64,000 nt of DNA from JAIOZK01 sp964468645 (GCA_964468645.1 CAYXUU010000011.1:1-64000); one strand, 5' to 3'. Shown: positions 1-8,123, numbered from the stretch's first letter. Translations and numbers: made by a program. The notes: a model not told the origin generated them from the letters alone.

Positions 1-77
1 GGAAACCTCCGGGAAGTACCCTTTTTTATATTATTTTAGTCGGACACTACTGATTAGTTTGTTTATTTTTGGCTTAA

Positions 78-1085
78 ATGCAAACAGTACGTAGTTTTTA
101 TCCTTTCGGTTCCTCTATGCCCGGCCGTGATTATAACCCCGGTTACTACCGCTACGGCCTCCAGGGCCAGGAAACAGATAACGAGCTCAAAGGCACCGGC
201 AACTCCGTCAACTTTAAATACCGCGTCCATGACCCAAGGATCGGGAGGTTCCTTAGCTTGGATCCGCTTACAAAAGACTATCCATGGAATAGTCCATATG
301 CATTTAGTGAGAATAGAATTATTGATGGTATTGATCTGGAAGGATTGGAGTATTATCCAATGGTTGATCATAACTTTTGGTCAAGTATGACAGGTAAGCA
401 ACAGACACAACTTGCAACAGTTTCTGCTGTCGGTTTAAGTCTCTTTACTGGATCTTATGCTTTAGCAAATTTTGGATTAAAAGGATGTGCTTATTTTCTT
501 CTAGCAGAAGCTGCTGAATCTCTCTTTGAAATGGCCTCTGGTATACCAATAGTACCATTTAATCCGGATCCTTCTGATGTTTTTGACCCTTTTATTAATA
601 AAAGTCTTAAGAAATCATTTAATAAGCCTTCGTCCTCTACAGTATCTCAAAACACAAAGAGGATTACGCCTGATATGAGCATTGCCGAAAAGCGTACTAT
701 ACGAAAACAATTAGCAACTGAATGGATGGGTGATCCAAGTTATACTAATTATATAGACTTCAACAAACCAGTATATACCAAAACTTTAAATGAAGGTGAT
801 CAGTTATTACAGTTTAGAATTAAAGGTAAAGAAGGTTCTATTGGTAATTACTATGCACCAATTGGAACCATGCCTGATCAAATAGGTTTAGATCCAGAAG
901 ATATATCTCAAACGTTACTTGTAACATTAAATAAAGAAACGGATGTTCTATTTTCTACACATATTAAAAAGGCTACTTATTATGCCAATGATGATGTAAT
1001 TATTAAAGGTGGTGGCACACAAATTTATAGCAAGAAATTAAAAGAGAATATTTCAACAACAAATTACCCACCTAACCAAAACTAA
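78..1085 (+). CDS. Orphan Rhs-core toxin cassette 1
   Basis: This 335-residue protein begins inside the end of an Rhs core (YPFG, MPGRDYNPGYYRYG, RVHDPRIGRFLSLDPL, about residues 8-90) and continues into a variable C-terminal tip. It lacks the long YD-repeat shell of a full Rhs protein. An in-frame TAA lies immediately before the ATG, so it cannot be read as the end of a longer upstream Rhs gene in this frame. The last ~110 residues contain GNYYAPIGT, a TDVLFST segment and GGGTQIY, a pattern I associate with polymorphic toxin type 46 (possibly ADP-ribosyltransferase-like); that match is from memory and tentative. A small gene follows 10 bases later and is the likely immunity gene. Residues ~91-125 resemble the same stretch of cassette 2, so a pre-toxin segment is shared. 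It may be a silent donor cassette rather than a secreted protein. Confidence 0.8.
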   Translation: MQTVRSFYPFGSSMPGRDYNPGYYRYGLQGQETDNELKGTGNSVNFKYRVHDPRIGRFLSLDPLTKDYPWNSPYAFSENRIIDGIDLEGLEYYPMVDHNFWSSMTGKQQTQLATVSAVGLSLFTGSYALANFGLKGCAYFLLAEAAESLFEMASGIPIVPFNPDPSDVFDPFINKSLKKSFNKPSSSTVSQNTKRITPDMSIAEKRTIRKQLATEWMGDPSYTNYIDFNKPVYTKTLNEGDQLLQFRIKGKEGSIGNYYAPIGTMPDQIGLDPEDISQTLLVTLNKETDVLFSTHIKKATYYANDDVIIKGGGTQIYSKKLKENISTTNYPPNQN

Positions 1086-1095
1086 ATCAAGAATC

Positions 1096-1383
1096 ATGGA
1101 ATTAGATAATCTAGTCAAAAAACTGCGAGAAAAAATAACTGAATACAGATATGAAAAACATAAAGAAGATACTAGTATTCATGTTAATGCTATTGAAATT
1201 GCACTTTGTTTAACTGAATATGCAATAATCAAGAATAGGAAAATTCTGTCTTCAGAAAAATGTTGGTTTGAAGCTGGTTGGGAGATAATACAGGTTTTTG
1301 AAAATAGTGAGTGGGAGGATATTATTAAACTATATCATCAGCTTGTACAGGATGTAACTAGTCGTGGTTATTTTAAACAATAA
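1096..1383 (+). CDS. Candidate immunity protein for cassette 1
   Basis: This 95-residue, soluble, charged protein has no signal peptide and no membrane segment. I do not recognise the family. It starts 10 bases after the cassette 1 toxin-like gene and is co-oriented, the usual place for the cognate immunity gene in polymorphic toxin systems. It ends about 30 bases before the conserved leader of cassette 2. The immunity role is inferred only from position and size. Confidence 0.6.
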   Translation: MELDNLVKKLREKITEYRYEKHKEDTSIHVNAIEIALCLTEYAIIKNRKILSSEKCWFEAGWEIIQVFENSEWEDIIKLYHQLVQDVTSRGYFKQ

Positions 1384-1436
1384 ATATCTACATTTCAAGA
1401 CCATGCAATCCATTAGTTTGCTTATTTTTGGCTTAA

Positions 1437-2264
1437 ATGCAAACATTACACGATTATTATCTCTTTGGCTTTAACATGCCCGGCCGCGATTACAATCCCG
1501 GTTACTACCGTTACGGCTTCCAGGGCCAGGAAACAGATAACGAGCTCAAAGGCACCGGCAACTCCGTCAACTTTAAATACCGCGTCCATGACCCAAGGAT
1601 CGGGAGGTTCCTTAGCTTGGATCCGCTTACAAAAGACTATCCATGGAATAGTCCATATGCGTTTTCAGAAAATAGAGTGATCGATGGAATTGATTTAGAA
1701 GGCTTGGAATATTACCCTATGGTAGATCATAATTTTACGTCTCATTTAACAAATGAACAACAGTCCCAATTAGCAAACGTAAGTCTTGCCGGTTTATCTG
1801 TTTTTGGTACGTTTACTGGTTTCGCAAGTATAGTAATCTATGCAGCAGAAGGTGGTTCTTCTACCTGGGCTGCATTATCTGCAATGTCAGGTGTATATTC
1901 ATCAGTAGTTAGTTATGGTAATTTAACAAATTCTGAACCAGATTTATCTGGAAACATATTGGCTGATATCGCTGATATTGCTGAACAAGAAGAATTGTCA
2001 ACTGCTTTCAAAGTTATTGATGTAGTTAGAATTGACAACTATGATTTACCAAACGATATTTTAACATTAACTGAAGATATTTCCGAACAATATTTGTTTA
2101 TTAAAAACAATCATAACAAAACTCACGATGGACAACTTAACAATAACGGAAATTCTACAGAATCACAAGAAAACTACAAGAAACCCAATGAAATAGATAA
2201 CTCTGATGCAAATCCTCAAAATGAAAATCTTTGGGAGGATAAATATAGCAAGAATCATTATTAA
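1437..2264 (+). CDS. Orphan Rhs-core toxin cassette 2
   Basis: This 275-residue protein has the same short Rhs-core start as cassette 1 (MPGRDYNPGYYRYGFQGQE, RVHDPRIGRFLSLDPL). Over 141 bases the DNA is identical to cassette 1 (161-301 versus 1520-1660). The following ~35 residues (YYPMVDHNF... LTNEQQSQLANVS) are also similar, then the proteins diverge. The middle (residues ~110-165) is hydrophobic and alanine/glycine/serine-rich and could insert into or cross a membrane. The C-terminal ~60 residues are asparagine-rich and polar. I recognise no catalytic motif. As in cassette 1, an in-frame TAA directly precedes the ATG. The gene downstream encodes a membrane protein, so a membrane-active toxin is one possibility. 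Confidence 0.75.
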   Translation: MQTLHDYYLFGFNMPGRDYNPGYYRYGFQGQETDNELKGTGNSVNFKYRVHDPRIGRFLSLDPLTKDYPWNSPYAFSENRVIDGIDLEGLEYYPMVDHNFTSHLTNEQQSQLANVSLAGLSVFGTFTGFASIVIYAAEGGSSTWAALSAMSGVYSSVVSYGNLTNSEPDLSGNILADIADIAEQEELSTAFKVIDVVRIDNYDLPNDILTLTEDISEQYLFIKNNHNKTHDGQLNNNGNSTESQENYKKPNEIDNSDANPQNENLWEDKYSKNHY

Positions 2265-2282
2265 TAATCAATTTTTTAAACC

Positions 2283-3023
2283 ATGTTATTGTTTAACAGT
2301 CTTCTACACGTATTAGAACTCATACTATATGCAAGTATATTCATGATAGTAATATCTGCTGTTTTTCTAGTGGTATACTATATAAAAAATGAAACATCTG
2401 AAAAAGTTCATCGGTTAAAAATTGTAATGAGGAAGATATTATTGTATTCATTTATCGTGGCTATTGTTTTTATTGCCTTAACCATAGTTGTTAATAACAC
2501 ACAAGTGGCTAATAAACAACAAAATAAAGATTCTTCAATAGTTAAATCAACAAATATAGATAACTATTCAGTGATATATTCAGACACTATCTTACAAATA
2601 CAGGATATACTTGTTAAGTTACCGGAAAACGGTTTGTTTTTTTATGAAAATGGCATTCTTAGCTATTTAAAGAATAATGATAATGATCACTCTTTTAATT
2701 TATCTATAACATATCTGAAAGGATTATTGAATTCAGATTTAGACTCCGTCATGAATGAGTATGTTTCAGGATTAACAGAAAAGCAAGATATCGGAATCAC
2801 ATACAAAGTATTATCAAATAGTCAGATACCATTATTGAGAAACTTCAATGATTTTGTTAGCAAGAGCTTAAGAATTAATCTTACTGATAAAGGAAGCTTT
2901 ATTAGGATATTGTATATTTTAAGGTATGGGGATTATGTCTATTTTCTAAAATTTGATATTAGTAATTTAGATAGTCACACAAGTACCTTATCAAAAATTA
3001 TTAGTTCAATAAAACCGGCTTAA
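2283..3023 (+). CDS. Two-TM membrane protein, candidate immunity for cassette 2
   Basis: This 246-residue protein has two N-terminal hydrophobic helices (about residues 5-32 and 50-70). A mostly polar, soluble C-terminal domain of about 170 residues follows. I do not recognise the family. It starts 18 bases after the cassette 2 gene on the same strand. A membrane immunity protein would fit a toxin acting on or at the inner membrane, but the pairing is inferred from position only. Confidence 0.6.
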   Translation: MLLFNSLLHVLELILYASIFMIVISAVFLVVYYIKNETSEKVHRLKIVMRKILLYSFIVAIVFIALTIVVNNTQVANKQQNKDSSIVKSTNIDNYSVIYSDTILQIQDILVKLPENGLFFYENGILSYLKNNDNDHSFNLSITYLKGLLNSDLDSVMNEYVSGLTEKQDIGITYKVLSNSQIPLLRNFNDFVSKSLRINLTDKGSFIRILYILRYGDYVYFLKFDISNLDSHTSTLSKIISSIKPA

Positions 3024-3427
3024 TCTATCTCTATTTAGATAATCATATTGATTAAACAAAATACAGACAAACCATATTTTACCCGTCTCACGAAAAATAA
3101 ATAACTTGCCAAAGCATTTTCAATGCTTTTGCTAACTAATTCTGGATAGAAAAAATGCGTGTTGATATTCACAGTATTGTGATTGCTATAATGAAATCAA
3201 TATCGTCAGTGTCAACAACTACTATCCCTTCGGCTCCTTAATGCCCGGCCGCGATTATAACCCTGGCTAATACCGCTACGGCTTCCGGGGCAAAAAAGGA
3301 AAGTTTTGGGAATAAGGAGTGTGATTAACAGTTAATGCTTTATGCATGTTTCTAAAAAAAGTTCAGGATTAAAATTTCCTGTCCAGTTACTACAATTTCT
3401 TACTTTTGAAGTACTCAATAAATTCAA
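3024..3427 (+). pseudogene. Gap with a broken Rhs-core scar
   Basis: This 404-base stretch has no intact gene. Within it, 3211-3300 reads VNNYYPFGSLMPGRDYNPG, then an in-frame TAA at 3268-3270, then YRYGFRGKKGK before homology is lost. This is the start of the same Rhs-core block used by the flanking cassettes, interrupted by a stop codon and truncated. It is best read as a dead cassette or a recombination scar left where the following nuclease-family gene joined the array. The rest of the gap is AT-rich with nothing else I can identify. Confidence 0.75.
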
Positions 3428-4474
3428 ATGAACAACAATTCATTACAAAATATTGATCAGCTTTATCAGAGAGTACGGGAAATAATTGACAGGTCAAGAC
3501 GCAAGATTTACCAGGCTATCAGCTTTGAAATGGTTCAGGCTTACTGGCATATAGGCCGTGAAATCGTTGAAGAAGAACAAAAAGGACAAAAACGTGCAGC
3601 ATATGGGAGTAATCTTCTTAAAGAACTTTCTGGTAAGCTTACAAGTGCTTATGGTAAAGGATTTGATGAAAGTAATTTACGTAACATCCGGCAATTTTAT
3701 ATGACATTCCCAAAATACGACGCACTGCGTCACGAATTATCCTGGACACATTATCGTCTCTTAATGCGGATTGAAAATGCAAATGCAAGAGACTTTTACC
3801 TGAACGAAACGATAGCAGGAAACTGGAGTACTCGTCAACTTGAACGGCAGATAAATTCCTTATTCTATGAAAGAACCTTAGCAAGCAGAAATAAAAAGGG
3901 AATGTTAGAAATGTCAAGAACAAATGATGGAACGCATAATCCCGATCATATAATAAAAGATCCTTATGTTTTAGAGTTTTTGGATGTTAAAGAAAATGAA
4001 AGGATTGCTGAAAAAGAATTGGAAGCCGCATTAATAGAAAAGCTTCAGAATTTTCTATTGGAACTTGGAAAAGGGTTTTCCTTTGTAAAAAGACAATACC
4101 GGATAAATACAGAAACTGGTAAAAACTTTTATATTGATCTGGTGTTTTACAATTATATCCTCAAATGCTTCTTGCTTATTGATCTGAAAACCGACGAACT
4201 AACACATCAGGATATTGGTCAAATGGATATGTATGTTAGAATGTTTGAAGACATTAAAAAACAACAGGGTGATAACCCAACTATTGGATTAATACTCTGC
4301 ACGGCTAAAGATAAAACAGTAGTAAAATACAGTGTTTTGAATGAGAGCAAACAAATCTTTGCCTCCAGATACCAGATGTATCTGCCATCAGAGAAGCAAT
4401 TACAACAGGAGATTGAACGTGAAAAGCATTTAATCGAAATGGAAAAGAAACTACAAAATCCTGATGCTATTTGA
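3428..4474 (+). CDS. YhcG/DUF1016 family PDDEXK nuclease-domain protein
   Basis: This 348-residue protein has the two-part layout of the YhcG family: an N-terminal DUF1016 domain (about residues 10-150, with QAYWHIGREIVEEEQ and SWTHYRLLMRI) and a C-terminal PDDEXK-like nuclease domain (about 170-320). The nuclease core shows FYIDLVFYN followed by LLIDLKTDELTHQDIGQMDMYV, giving D and D-x-K at the expected sites. Members are common in defence islands and near mobile elements; the substrate is not known to me. The gene lies between Rhs cassettes. Its last 11 bases overlap the proposed start of cassette 3, so the cassette appears spliced onto its 3' end. Length is normal and no inactivating change is visible. 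Confidence 0.88.
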   Translation: MNNNSLQNIDQLYQRVREIIDRSRRKIYQAISFEMVQAYWHIGREIVEEEQKGQKRAAYGSNLLKELSGKLTSAYGKGFDESNLRNIRQFYMTFPKYDALRHELSWTHYRLLMRIENANARDFYLNETIAGNWSTRQLERQINSLFYERTLASRNKKGMLEMSRTNDGTHNPDHIIKDPYVLEFLDVKENERIAEKELEAALIEKLQNFLLELGKGFSFVKRQYRINTETGKNFYIDLVFYNYILKCFLLIDLKTDELTHQDIGQMDMYVRMFEDIKKQQGDNPTIGLILCTAKDKTVVKYSVLNESKQIFASRYQMYLPSEKQLQQEIEREKHLIEMEKKLQNPDAI

Positions 4475-5498
4475 TTCAGTAATGGAAAGTAGCAACCTCG
4501 AAAACACTGGTCACTTCAACTTCCTGCTGCCCGGCCGCGATTACAACCACGGTTACTACCGTTACGGCTTCCAGGGCCAGGAAACAGATAACGAGCTCAA
4601 AGGCACCGGCAACTCCGTCAACTTTAAATACCGCGTCCATGACCCAAGGATAGGCAGGTTCCTTAGCATTGATCCTCTTGCTAAAGACTATCCCTGGAAC
4701 TCTCCATATGCATTTTCGGAAAACAGAGTTATTGATGGGGTAGAGTTAGAAGGTGCAGAAAGACTATCTTTTAGAGCACATTTAGCTATGCATGAGGGAT
4801 CCGGCGTTCCATTTCTTGGTGTTATGACTTATATTGCAGATTATTTAACAGATTCAGATGGCGGAGCAATAGACGATTTAACACCAGTCGGAACAATTAA
4901 AAGAACAACAAATCATTTAAAGGAAAGAGTGTCCTTAGAAGCTAATTATGCAATGCACAGAGGGCATTATTACGAAAATGCAATAATGAATGGAGAAGTC
5001 CCGGAAAGTGTGGATGTTCAATATGAAGTTGATAAAGCCAAATCTAATATTAATCTATCAGGGGATGCTTTAGAATGGTATAGTATTTCCATGACTGGAG
5101 TTGAATTATCAGCAAATGGTATTATAATCACCAATTTAGCTAGAAAAACCGCCATAAAGCAGTTGTCATGTAAACTTTCTAATAAGGAGGTGAGAGAGTG
5201 GTATCTTTCACAAGAATCACGGATTCCAAGTTTGCTCGATGAAAGAGCCACCCTAAAAGAACAAGCGAATCAAGCATTTAATTTTAGAAATCAATTTAGG
5301 ACAGAGGCAAGATCAATTATGCAAGATAGAGTGGAAGCTGAGTTTTTAGATTATGCTGATCCAAACTTTTCATGGGACGAAATAGTTAATATATATAAAG
5401 GAAGGGGATATGAGGGTGATGCTTTGTGGAATAAAATCATTGAAGGATCACAAAAAAGTAGAAAAACAGCTAATGAAGCCTCAGGTGTTTACAAATGA
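4464..5498 (+). CDS. Orphan Rhs-core toxin cassette 3
   Basis: This 344-residue protein carries a short Rhs core (LLPGRDYNHGYYRYGFQGQE, RVHDPRIGRFLSIDPL) at about residues 22-95. The ATG at 4464 lies inside the end of the YhcG-type gene; ATG 4482 is an alternative. The tip has a helical C-terminal ~100 residues rich in Arg and Glu (RTEARSIMQDRVEAEF, DPNFSWDEI, IIEGSQKSRKTANEASG). I have the impression that such a conserved helical tail recurs in Rhs-type proteins, but I cannot name the family. A separate hydrophobic patch lies around residues 205-225. The stop codon overlaps the start of the next gene by four bases (ATGA), indicating tight translational coupling to the likely immunity protein. 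Confidence 0.75.
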   Translation: MLFDSVMESSNLENTGHFNFLLPGRDYNHGYYRYGFQGQETDNELKGTGNSVNFKYRVHDPRIGRFLSIDPLAKDYPWNSPYAFSENRVIDGVELEGAERLSFRAHLAMHEGSGVPFLGVMTYIADYLTDSDGGAIDDLTPVGTIKRTTNHLKERVSLEANYAMHRGHYYENAIMNGEVPESVDVQYEVDKAKSNINLSGDALEWYSISMTGVELSANGIIITNLARKTAIKQLSCKLSNKEVREWYLSQESRIPSLLDERATLKEQANQAFNFRNQFRTEARSIMQDRVEAEFLDYADPNFSWDEIVNIYKGRGYEGDALWNKIIEGSQKSRKTANEASGVYK

Positions 5499-5782
5499 AA
5501 AGAACTAATTTAATAGAGAGTGAAAAGGATACAATCCTTGATTTTGTTGAATTCCAAGAATGGGAGTCTTTTGAAAAGATTGTAACCATCTTAAAAGAAA
5601 GATATAACGCAATTCCTATACTTAATGCAGAGGGTCCTGAGTCAAAAGTTTGGGAATTTCTCATTGATGATATTCAACTACGACTGTTTAATAATCCATA
5701 TGGAAACTTTATTAAAGGAAGTACTGAGGAACAGAAAAACTTATTAATGAGAATACATAAGTCATGGCCGCTTTTTGATTAA
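5495..5782 (+). CDS. Candidate immunity protein for cassette 3
   Basis: This 95-residue, acidic, soluble protein has no signal peptide. Its start codon overlaps the cassette 3 stop (ATGA), the strongest toxin/immunity coupling in this array. I do not recognise the family. Acidic immunity proteins often bind basic nuclease toxins, which would suit the Arg/Lys-rich tail of cassette 3, but that is inference. Confidence 0.62.
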   Translation: MKRTNLIESEKDTILDFVEFQEWESFEKIVTILKERYNAIPILNAEGPESKVWEFLIDDIQLRLFNNPYGNFIKGSTEEQKNLLMRIHKSWPLFD

Positions 5783-5866
5783 GCTTGTAAGCTTCTCAGG
5801 ACTTCTGCCATTTGAAACTAGAATTAATAAAATAAAGTTCTAATTTTAAACGGTAAAAACAATCTA

Positions 5867-6751
5867 TTGTCAATCATTTATCATAACATTTTGGATATAT
5901 TATCTGTTTTAAAAAACTCGAGTTTATCCATCATTTTTCATTATGAAGCCTATATTGTCAGCGTAAACGATTATTATCCATTCGGCTCCTTAATGCCCGG
6001 CCGCGATTACAATCCCGGTTACTCCCGTTACGGCTTCCAGGGACAGGAAAACGACAACGAGCTCAAAGGAACCGCAAACTCCGTTAACTTCAAATACCGC
6101 GTCCATGACCCAAGGATCGGCAGGTTCCTCAGCATAGATCCCCTTGCAAAAGAGTATCCCTGGAACTCTCCGTATGCTTTTGCAGAGAACAGAGTTATTG
6201 ATGGGATTGATTTGGAAGGGTTGGAGTATATTCATTACAAGGTTATGTCATATAATGAACACGGACAAACTTGTATAGAACTAACTGGTGAAATTGATTA
6301 CGGTAATTGGGTGATGAACCTTGTACACAAGATTTCAGGGAATCAACCTGAGCATTTTCCGGTGCATGTAGTAGAAGCTCCAGATGGTCTTCATTATCTT
6401 TTTGCCACAAAAGAAGAAGCATATATATCAGAAATGAGTGACTATGACCCTAAAAACAGATACACATTAGAAGGGATAGGTGCAATATATAATCTTGCAG
6501 GTGTATTTGGTAAGGTTTTGGGTAATACAGTGAAAACACCATCTACAAAGAGTAATTCATCTAATCAAGGTAATATAAATCCAAAAACACCAAAATCAGT
6601 TTCAGCCAGCAAAGAAATAGGTAATGAAACAATCGAAGTTATTGGTGATGTCGCAGAGAAAGTTGAAGAAGTATCAAAGAATGTAATAACCAGGGAAAGT
6701 AGTACAAAAGAAAAAGAACCTAAAAAGGAGATTGAAGATGAAAAGAAATAA
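5867..6751 (+). CDS. Orphan Rhs-core toxin cassette 4
   Basis: The open frame spans 294 residues from a TTG codon, and the Rhs-core homology begins at about residue 34 (NDYYPFGSLMPGRDYNPGYSRYGFQGQE). The first in-frame ATG is inside the core (5993), so the true start is unclear and the cassette may not be translated on its own. Its core is more divergent than in the others (QENDNELKGTANS, DPLAKEYPW). The tip has ~110 residues of mixed alpha/beta character (IDYGNWVMNLVHKISGNQPEHFPVHVVEAPDG in two pieces). It ends in a low-complexity Lys/Glu/Ser-rich tail from about residue 215. No toxin motif is recognised. A small membrane protein gene overlaps its 3' end. Confidence 0.65.
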   Translation: MSIIYHNILDILSVLKNSSLSIIFHYEAYIVSVNDYYPFGSLMPGRDYNPGYSRYGFQGQENDNELKGTANSVNFKYRVHDPRIGRFLSIDPLAKEYPWNSPYAFAENRVIDGIDLEGLEYIHYKVMSYNEHGQTCIELTGEIDYGNWVMNLVHKISGNQPEHFPVHVVEAPDGLHYLFATKEEAYISEMSDYDPKNRYTLEGIGAIYNLAGVFGKVLGNTVKTPSTKSNSSNQGNINPKTPKSVSASKEIGNETIEVIGDVAEKVEEVSKNVITRESSTKEKEPKKEIEDEKK

Positions 6752-7085
6752 AAATCAATTAATTGTACTGTTAGTTAACTCAATCGCTACAGTTTTATTC
6801 TTATTATATTACTATTTACTGTTTAAAAATGTGATAAACAACACACATGACAAAGCTTTATTCTCAGCTTTGTCACTGGAAACAACATCAAGTTTTATTA
6901 ATATTGGTTCTATATATGTTATTGTTGCATTAATAGTAAATGGAATTCTTGCGAAGAAAGTACTTAAGTTTAAAAAATGGTTATTGTATACTTTTATTAT
7001 GGTTGTGGGTAATTTGATCATTCTTATCTCATTTTTTATGTTATACTATGGTAAACTGCAAGATATTTATCATAGTCTTGGTTAA
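6738..7085 (+). CDS. Small membrane protein, candidate immunity for cassette 4
   Basis: Starting at ATG 6738 the product is 115 residues with three predicted hydrophobic helices (near residues 8-28, 53-72 and 83-108). I prefer this start to the TTG six bases upstream because a clear AAGGAG ribosome-binding sequence (6725-6730) sits seven bases before it. The gene overlaps the end of cassette 4 by 14 bases, implying coupled translation. The family is not recognised. Its membrane topology suggests that the cassette 4 toxin, if active, targets the membrane or a periplasmic process. Confidence 0.6.
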   Translation: MKRNKNQLIVLLVNSIATVLFLLYYYLLFKNVINNTHDKALFSALSLETTSSFINIGSIYVIVALIVNGILAKKVLKFKKWLLYTFIMVVGNLIILISFFMLYYGKLQDIYHSLG

Positions 7086-7287
7086 TGAACTCTTATATTA
7101 TGTATTTCTTCAGGTTCGCAAAAACTTTCAATCAAAAAATGATTGTAAAAAAATAACAACAATTGTTGTATTTATTGTTTCAATAACATATCTTTGCATC
7201 ACATATTGTAATATAAAGATGGCTGCAGGTCTATCTGCAGAACTTAAGATAAAAACAAAACCACAGATAAAGAGCTATCCCGATTAG
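7048..7287 (+). CDS. Small hydrophobic ORF after cassette 4
   Basis: This 79-residue frame overlaps the end of the preceding membrane protein gene by 38 bases. It holds one good hydrophobic segment (about residues 38-56) and a short N-terminal one. It ends inside the left arm of a strong terminator. It could be a second membrane immunity fragment, a frameshifted remnant, or chance coding. I recognise no homology. Confidence 0.3.
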   Translation: MVNCKIFIIVLVNELLYYVFLQVRKNFQSKNDCKKITTIVVFIVSITYLCITYCNIKMAAGLSAELKIKTKPQIKSYPD

Positions 7288-7308
7288 TTGATAGCTCTTA
7301 TTTTTTTT
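7270..7308 (+). terminator. Rho-independent terminator after cassette 4 unit
   Basis: A perfect 10-base stem, AAGAGCTATC (7270-7279) with GATAGCTCTT (7290-7299), encloses a 10-base loop and is followed by A and eight T residues. It closes the cassette 4/membrane protein transcript. Confidence 0.85.
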
Positions 7309-7337
7309 ATATTCTGTGTAATCTAAAATAAAACAAT

Positions 7338-8123
7338 ATGGCCTTTAACTCTGAACTTTTCACATTTGCTGTCTATCCCAGTTATAATAATGCGATAAAA
7401 TTCCTGGCCGAAGATCTGGCCTCTTATGAAGAATGGAACTACTCCGATGCAACTGACAAGAAATATCCTATTTTGAAAAACTACCTTGAATTTACTTTTA
7501 GAAAATTAAAAAATGAAACTAAGATTGCCTATACACCCAATAATAAGTTTGCTTGTTTTAACACGGGTTTGGTAACTGAAAATCTGGAAGATATCTTTGC
7601 TTTTTTTGAAGAATATCGTAACCCCAGGCCTGGATCAACGGTTCCATTTTGTTTCAAAGCCTTTCTAAAGGAGAGCGATAATAATATTTTAAGAAATTTT
7701 TCCGGTAATATTCCGGATATTGCCAACTTTTTCGACAAACCCGATTTGCTGATTTTCAATCCTAAATGCAGGTTAATCCCTGATATAGACCACATCATTC
7801 AGGATAACATTTCAAGATTCCCGGTGCATTTGCGTGGCGCTGATGACGGAGAACTAAGAAGACAATTGATTGGAGCAATAGATGAAATAAAGAAAAAAGT
7901 CAGGACCAATTACAAAATTGCCGTCCCCCAGTACTACGACGGTAAAATTCAACTCTTATTGCCACTATGTCTAACTGCTGGATCGCCAAATCCTGATTTA
8001 GCCATGGTCGTACATAAATTAAACGAAGACACCTATACAGCAAGAACCTGCTTAACACTTAAAATGGCATACAACAACGCCAGACTCATTGTTAAACCTC
8101 AAAGTAATTGGCTTAAACCATAA
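7338..8123 (+). CDS. DUF3825 domain protein
   Basis: This 261-residue cytoplasmic protein matches the DUF3825 family as I remember it, most clearly at the C-terminus (YTARTCLTLKMAYNNARL, VKPQSNWL) and in the acidic KPDLLIFNP segment. It has no signal peptide or membrane helices and appears full length. The function is unknown to me; the family is often seen in accessory DNA. It starts 30 bases after a strong terminator and ends shortly before cassette 5, so it is probably an independent cargo gene in the toxin array. Confidence 0.7.
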   Translation: MAFNSELFTFAVYPSYNNAIKFLAEDLASYEEWNYSDATDKKYPILKNYLEFTFRKLKNETKIAYTPNNKFACFNTGLVTENLEDIFAFFEEYRNPRPGSTVPFCFKAFLKESDNNILRNFSGNIPDIANFFDKPDLLIFNPKCRLIPDIDHIIQDNISRFPVHLRGADDGELRRQLIGAIDEIKKKVRTNYKIAVPQYYDGKIQLLLPLCLTAGSPNPDLAMVVHKLNEDTYTARTCLTLKMAYNNARLIVKPQSNWLKP

